In this document: positions 44,120 to 47,546 of the stretch, in pieces
How positions within the stretch are numbered: the first letter of the stretch is position 1
Layout: every line of letters begins with the position of its first letter
Assembly: GCF_000765905.2 (NCBI RefSeq)
Contig: NZ_JRPL02000017.1
Location: 1-47,546 of the forward strand
Reading direction: 5' to 3'
Length of the DNA: 47,546 nt
Source: Helicobacter trogontum
GTDB taxonomy: Bacteria; Campylobacterota; Campylobacteria; Campylobacterales; Helicobacteraceae
Notes under the pieces: generated by a model
The model's input: only the letters and a program-made list of their open reading frames with translations
The model's database searches: none
What the model was told of the DNA's origin: nothing
Translations under genes and position numbers: made by a program

Positions 44120-45367
44120 ATGCTAGGTGATGCAATACAATGTTTTAAAAATGCGAAAATCTTTGATGATGAAAAAGGTTTTATACAAGGAAGTGTGTAT
44201 GTCCAAAAAGGGCAGATTATACAGATTACACAAGATTCTGTTTCTTTTAGGAATGATTTGGAAGAATGTGAAGAAATTGATTGTAAGGGATATGCTATGC
44301 TTCCAGCATGCATTGATATTAATGTATTTCCGCTTGATAAAAGACTTGCAGCAAAGCCTATACATACGCTTGCAAATAAGGCACTTTATGGTGGGATTTC
44401 CACCATATTTCTTAACCCATATACACAGCCAAGCATTGATAATGAAGCTATGAATGCTCTTATTGAAAGCATCAATACACACAATAGTCTAAATATTTAT
44501 CCACTTATTGCAAGCACAGATAGTGAATCTAGACTAAGTAATATTGATACATTGCATAGCCTAAATAAAAATGCTAGAGCAATTTTTAGTAATTCTGCTA
44601 TTGGATCCAACCTCTTGTACCAGAGTATGCAATATGCTAAAATGTTAAATCTCCCACTTTGTGTATTTGCATTTGATTTTAATATTGAACAAGGTGTTGC
44701 TTATGAAAGTGCGTTTGCAAGAGGGCTTGGACTACCCATGATAACACCAATTGGACAAATAAAAGAAGTGGCAAAGATAAAAGAAATGGCGAAATTTCTT
44801 GATATTGAAGTCGTTTTTATGTCCATGAATATAGCACATACACTTGACATGATTTGCCATGAGAAGAATATGTACGCACAGGTTGGAATCCCGCATCTAG
44901 TCTTTAGTGAGCAAAGCATAAAAACCTATGATACACGCTACAAAATGATCCCCCCTCTACTTACTCGCAGCAAAAAGGAAAAACTTATAAAGAGACTTCA
45001 GGAAGGCAAAGTTTCTCTTTTAACAAGTATGCAACAAGAAGTCTCACAACAGCATAAAGAACAAGTTTTTGAATGTGCTAGTGAGAGTGTATCAGGCATC
45101 GAGTATTTTTTTAGTCTCGCCTATACCTTGTTGGTAAAAAACGAGATTCTATCAATGCAGGAGTTAGTAAAGCTTACAAGCAGCAATGCAAGTAAGCTTA
45201 TGAAATTAAATAAGGGGCATATTGCTACACAAAAGGATGCTGATTTTATGCTTGTTGATTTAAATGAAAAATTTGTGGTTTCAGATTCGACGAGCCTATA
45301 TCATGGGTTGGAGTTATATGGAAAAATTAAATACATGGTGATTGGCGGTAAATTACATAAGTTATAG
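44120..45367 (+). CDS. dihydroorotase-like protein lacking metal ligands
   Basis: 415 residues with the amidohydrolase layout of class I dihydroorotase (PyrC/AllB group): small beta-domain at both ends and a TIM-barrel core. At each metal site the ligand is gone: LPACIDINVF (61-70) in place of LPGxIDxHVH; LCVFAFDF instead of the VHxED segment; VFMSMNIAHTLD instead of the HxSHVST region; LLTSMQQEVS (300-309) instead of IATDHAPH. YDTRYKMIPPL (270-280) keeps the scaffold of the KVNPPLR segment. It is probably a non-catalytic partner, like the inactive dihydroorotase (PyrC') bound to aspartate transcarbamoylase in Pseudomonas. RBS AAAGGATAAAAT. Confidence 0.82.
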   Translation: MLGDAIQCFKNAKIFDDEKGFIQGSVYVQKGQIIQITQDSVSFRNDLEECEEIDCKGYAMLPACIDINVFPLDKRLAAKPIHTLANKALYGGISTIFLNPYTQPSIDNEAMNALIESINTHNSLNIYPLIASTDSESRLSNIDTLHSLNKNARAIFSNSAIGSNLLYQSMQYAKMLNLPLCVFAFDFNIEQGVAYESAFARGLGLPMITPIGQIKEVAKIKEMAKFLDIEVVFMSMNIAHTLDMICHEKNMYAQVGIPHLVFSEQSIKTYDTRYKMIPPLLTRSKKEKLIKRLQEGKVSLLTSMQQEVSQQHKEQVFECASESVSGIEYFFSLAYTLLVKNEILSMQELVKLTSSNASKLMKLNKGHIATQKDADFMLVDLNEKFVVSDSTSLYHGLELYGKIKYMVIGGKLHKL

Positions 45368-45525
45368 ATATAAAGATGAAATACTATGAGCATTTAAATA
45401 TTTTTTTGACAAACTTTTTAAAATATTCTCCGCGATACTTCTCATCTGCAAGGTCTACATATAATAAAAATATAAAACTTGTTAACATCTAAATTTACAT
45501 ATAAACACTGCTAGATAAAATATAT

Positions 45526-45633
45526 TTAGGGCTTAAGTTTAAAGTAATATGTATCATTTAGATAAAAAGATATCTTTTTTTTGAGCGTGTCCTTTAATCT
45601 ATTAGGATTATAAAGAACACCAAAGTTATCCAT
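45526..45633 (-). CDS. possible 35-residue ORF
   Basis: Reverse ATG at 45633 encodes MDNFGVLYNPNRLKDTLKKK then ISFYLNDTYYFKLKP, which is protein-like in composition. The frame stays open upstream to 45675. No clear ribosome-binding site. An A8 run (T8 at 45575-45582 on the forward strand) lies within it. Not recognised. Confidence 0.25.
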   Translation of the reverse strand: MDNFGVLYNPNRLKDTLKKKISFYLNDTYYFKLKP

Positions 45634-45912
45634 AAATATTATTGATTTGTGCCATATGGAGATGTATTGAAAGCCTTAGAGCATTGCAGTTATGAGAGCA
45701 TTAATATCTCTTATTTGTAAATGTTATATATAACTCAAAATTTACAGGGCATTAGTCTATAAAAATACTAAAGATATACCAATATAATCTGTAATTGAAA
45801 GTTGTTGATTGTTTTTAAAAATTAACAAAACTATAATAATTTGTATAATTAAGATGAGCAATGTTGTAAGTCTTTTTGGTGAAAAATAAGCATAATCTAT
45901 CTTTTTTTATGC

Positions 45913-45918
45913 TATAGT
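45913..45918 (+). promoter_or_regulatory. autotransporter -10 box overlapped by an inverted repeat
   Basis: TGcTATAGT, 68 bases upstream of the start. AGCATAA (45889-45895) and TTATGCT (45907-45913) form 7-base perfect arms that reach into the -10 box, a position suited to repression. Confidence 0.4.
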
Positions 45919-45985
45919 TAGCAAGTATTTTTCATAAATGTACATATTTGTTGTTATTAATCAAGCTAGTAAAAGGGGTGAAGCT

Positions 45986-47546
45986 ATGCAGTTTAAGTCG
46001 TATGTACTAAGCAATATCTTGGTTAGAAAGATAAAACAAAAGGGAGTTAATATAGCCATTGCGTGTGGAGCTACGCTATTGCTATGCAATGTAAGTTATG
46101 CAGAAACTGTCAGTTTAGGTGGCGGTGGGACTGATAGTTGGACTGCGACATGTCGCGGATGGCTTTGTAATCTCGGTGGCAGTGCTGCATATGATACCAT
46201 TAATATACAGGGTGGAGATGGCTCTGGTAGTTATAATTTCGATTCTATTCGAATGCAAACAAATAACTTTGGAGGATCGGTAACCCTTGATATTAATTCA
46301 GACAGGCCCGATAGCGGAAAGATAACAATAGGCGATCTGCATACTTGGTCTACAGGGACATTTGTTGCCGTCAATACATTGAATGTCAATGCAGACACCT
46401 ATATAAAATCTTTGCGGTACCTATACAGTTGGGCGGCACCAAATAAAGGTTATCTAGATGTTAATGTGGGTAGTAATGGTAATGGGTCTTATACAAAAGA
46501 CTTGCAAGTAGATAATATTTCATTTGAGCATAATGGGCTTCACACCAATCAGGGCACAATAGCTTTACGCGCAAATAATATCACACTTGGGACGGTTGCT
46601 GGTAGATTGTCACATATTCTCAATGTGGAAGCGGATGGCAATATCACGGCAAATAACGTTTATTTTGATGGTGTTAGTGGTGTTGGTGGATTTGCCACGA
46701 TCCCAAAGAGCTCCATCTCATTTACCGCAAAGGGCGGCAGCTTTATGGCTAATAGCGTTACTGGTATGGGGCATTCTAACGTATGGGTAAAGGCAAGGGA
46801 TCAAGTAAAAATAGAGAATGTGAGTTTTATTGTTGATATTTGTATAACCGAGGCTTGTGCTGGACTGATACAGCTAGAAAGCACAAATAGTGATGTAATA
46901 GTGGGTAGTGTAAGTGGTGGCACAAGCAATGAAAGTGGCATAGGATCATTTAATACATTAAAGGTTATAGGAAATAACTTCTATGCTGGTCATGTAGAGG
47001 CAATCTCTCTGGTTACAGCATTAAATAATAGCTATCTTGATTTAAGTGGAGTTAGGGATACGACTTTTATTGATAATTTAGAGTTTAGAAATGGTACACT
47101 GAAAGCACAAGACTTTCATTTCAATAATTTTACTGTGTGGAAAGCAAATGCAAATCGCGTAGGCTTTGAGCATCCAACAGATGGGAGTGCCTACACATCA
47201 GTGACGACTAATATCGGTAAAAGCTTTATTAATTATCTTTCAATGGAACTTGGCACAAGTGATACAGCTGATTTTGCAGCTTTATGGTTTAAGGGTGGTG
47301 GGGACATATTAAATATAAACCTTATTGATGCTAGAGCTACAAGCTATATAAACTTTGGAAGTATAAATAATGTGAATGTGGATACACTAAATGGTATTGA
47401 AACAAGTATATATATGAAAAATGGGATATTCAACACCATAACAAATAAAAAAGGACAAACAGCAATCGCATCTAACACTAAAATAGTTGCCAATGCTTTA
47501 AATGTCAATGAGCTTCTACACATCAAAGATTCTAGTAAGCATAGTG
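45986..47546 (+). CDS. large autotransporter passenger, N-terminal part (runs off the window)
   Basis: Open from ATG 45986 (RBS AAAAGGGGTGAAGCT) to the end of the window without a stop: at least 520 residues. An extended signal peptide (basic n-region to about residue 20, hydrophobic 21-34, cleavage likely after SYA at 39) precedes a passenger rich in G, N, S, T and D with repeated short beta-strand units (for example TLNVNADTYIKSL, NITLGTVAGRLSHILNVEAD, GSINNVNVDTLNG), the pattern of a right-handed beta-helix. The type V autotransporter/adhesin class is well supported; membership of the VacA-like (ImaA/FaaA/VlpC) group of Helicobacter is a guess from the layout. Two CxxxxC pairs (C56/C61, C286/C291) are unusual. 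The beta-barrel would lie beyond the window. Confidence 0.8.
   Translation, partial: MQFKSYVLSNILVRKIKQKGVNIAIACGATLLLCNVSYAETVSLGGGGTDSWTATCRGWLCNLGGSAAYDTINIQGGDGSGSYNFDSIRMQTNNFGGSVTLDINSDRPDSGKITIGDLHTWSTGTFVAVNTLNVNADTYIKSLRYLYSWAAPNKGYLDVNVGSNGNGSYTKDLQVDNISFEHNGLHTNQGTIALRANNITLGTVAGRLSHILNVEADGNITANNVYFDGVSGVGGFATIPKSSISFTAKGGSFMANSVTGMGHSNVWVKARDQVKIENVSFIVDICITEACAGLIQLESTNSDVIVGSVSGGTSNESGIGSFNTLKVIGNNFYAGHVEAISLVTALNNSYLDLSGVRDTTFIDNLEFRNGTLKAQDFHFNNFTVWKANANRVGFEHPTDGSAYTSVTTNIGKSFINYLSMELGTSDTADFAALWFKGGGDILNINLIDARATSYINFGSINNVNVDTLNGIETSIYMKNGIFNTITNKKGQTAIASNTKIVANALNVNELLHIKDSSKHS

Larger units (their letters stand above)
45368..45985. other. 618-base spacer before the autotransporter
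   Basis: Contains a 16-base palindrome AAAAAGATATCTTTTT (45564-45579), a reverse coding-like frame (45526-45675), a possible operator (45889-45913) and the autotransporter -10 box. Confidence 0.55.

Noticed and set aside
45564-45582. AAAAAGATATCTTTTT plus T run as a terminator for the dihydroorotase-like gene
   Set aside because: The stem is almost only A-T pairs with a 4-base loop and lies 200 bases after the stop; too weak to call.
46587-46790. 67-codon forward ORF inside the autotransporter
   Set aside because: It is an alternative frame of the long open passenger frame, which carries the signal peptide and beta-helix pattern.

Overview
The window is chromosomal DNA of a Helicobacter species (Campylobacterota), most likely from the enterohepatic/non-gastric group. 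Three things point there: the A+T-rich composition; gene pairs and blocks ordered as I remember them from H. pylori (tolB-pal-cpoB-slyD, rpmJ-rpsM-rpsK-rpsD-rpoA-rplQ, prmA-ftsH, ccdA-dihydroorotase-like); and extended TGnTATAAT/TGnTAGAAT -10 boxes. HisIE, which H. pylori lacks, together with gamma-glutamyltranspeptidase and a large autotransporter, argues for a relative of H. bilis, H. cinaedi or H. trogontum. No rRNA, IS element, prophage or CRISPR array is visible. One tRNA (Phe) is present.

Layout. 1-5.2 kb: lysA, a reverse-strand two-component system followed by coaE, and ilvE. 5.3-9.5 kb: an SPFH membrane protein, hisIE, a DUF2393-like membrane protein and an unrecognised 371-residue protein. 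9.7-15.2 kb: pyrH, engB, then the Tol-Pal envelope genes tolB, pal, cpoB and slyD. 15.2-19.6 kb: an MFS transporter and the ribosomal protein/RNA polymerase alpha operon, closed by a hairpin terminator. 19.9-29.3 kb: uvrC, a pair of cysteine-poor SdhB/HdrB-like proteins, two small membrane proteins (one TerB-like), mqnC (futalosine menaquinone pathway), prmA and ftsH. 30.2-38.1 kb, all reverse: an ABC-F ATPase overlapping nusA, a DedA protein, metK and ggt. 38.4-45.4 kb: an NFACT (RqcH-like) protein with a small partner, a reverse lgt / 58-residue membrane peptide / nadD / rsfS cluster, tRNA-Phe, ccdA and a dihydroorotase-like protein without its metal ligands. From 45,986 a large autotransporter begins and runs off the end of the window.

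Most genes are core metabolism, translation or envelope functions. The accessory or odd material is in the long spacers (29.3-30.2, 34.1-34.6, 35.8-36.4, 40.0-40.7 and 45.4-46.0 kb), which hold short, mostly reverse-strand coding-like stretches. Three of these change frame exactly at a homopolymer (G9, T8, A7). The other odd items are several proteins of known families that have lost catalytic or metal-binding residues (the dihydroorotase-like protein, the SdhB/HdrB-like pair, the NFACT protein, and UvrC without its C-terminal HhH domain), and the autotransporter fragment. The heptamer AGATTCT/AGAATCT is also conspicuously frequent on both strands.
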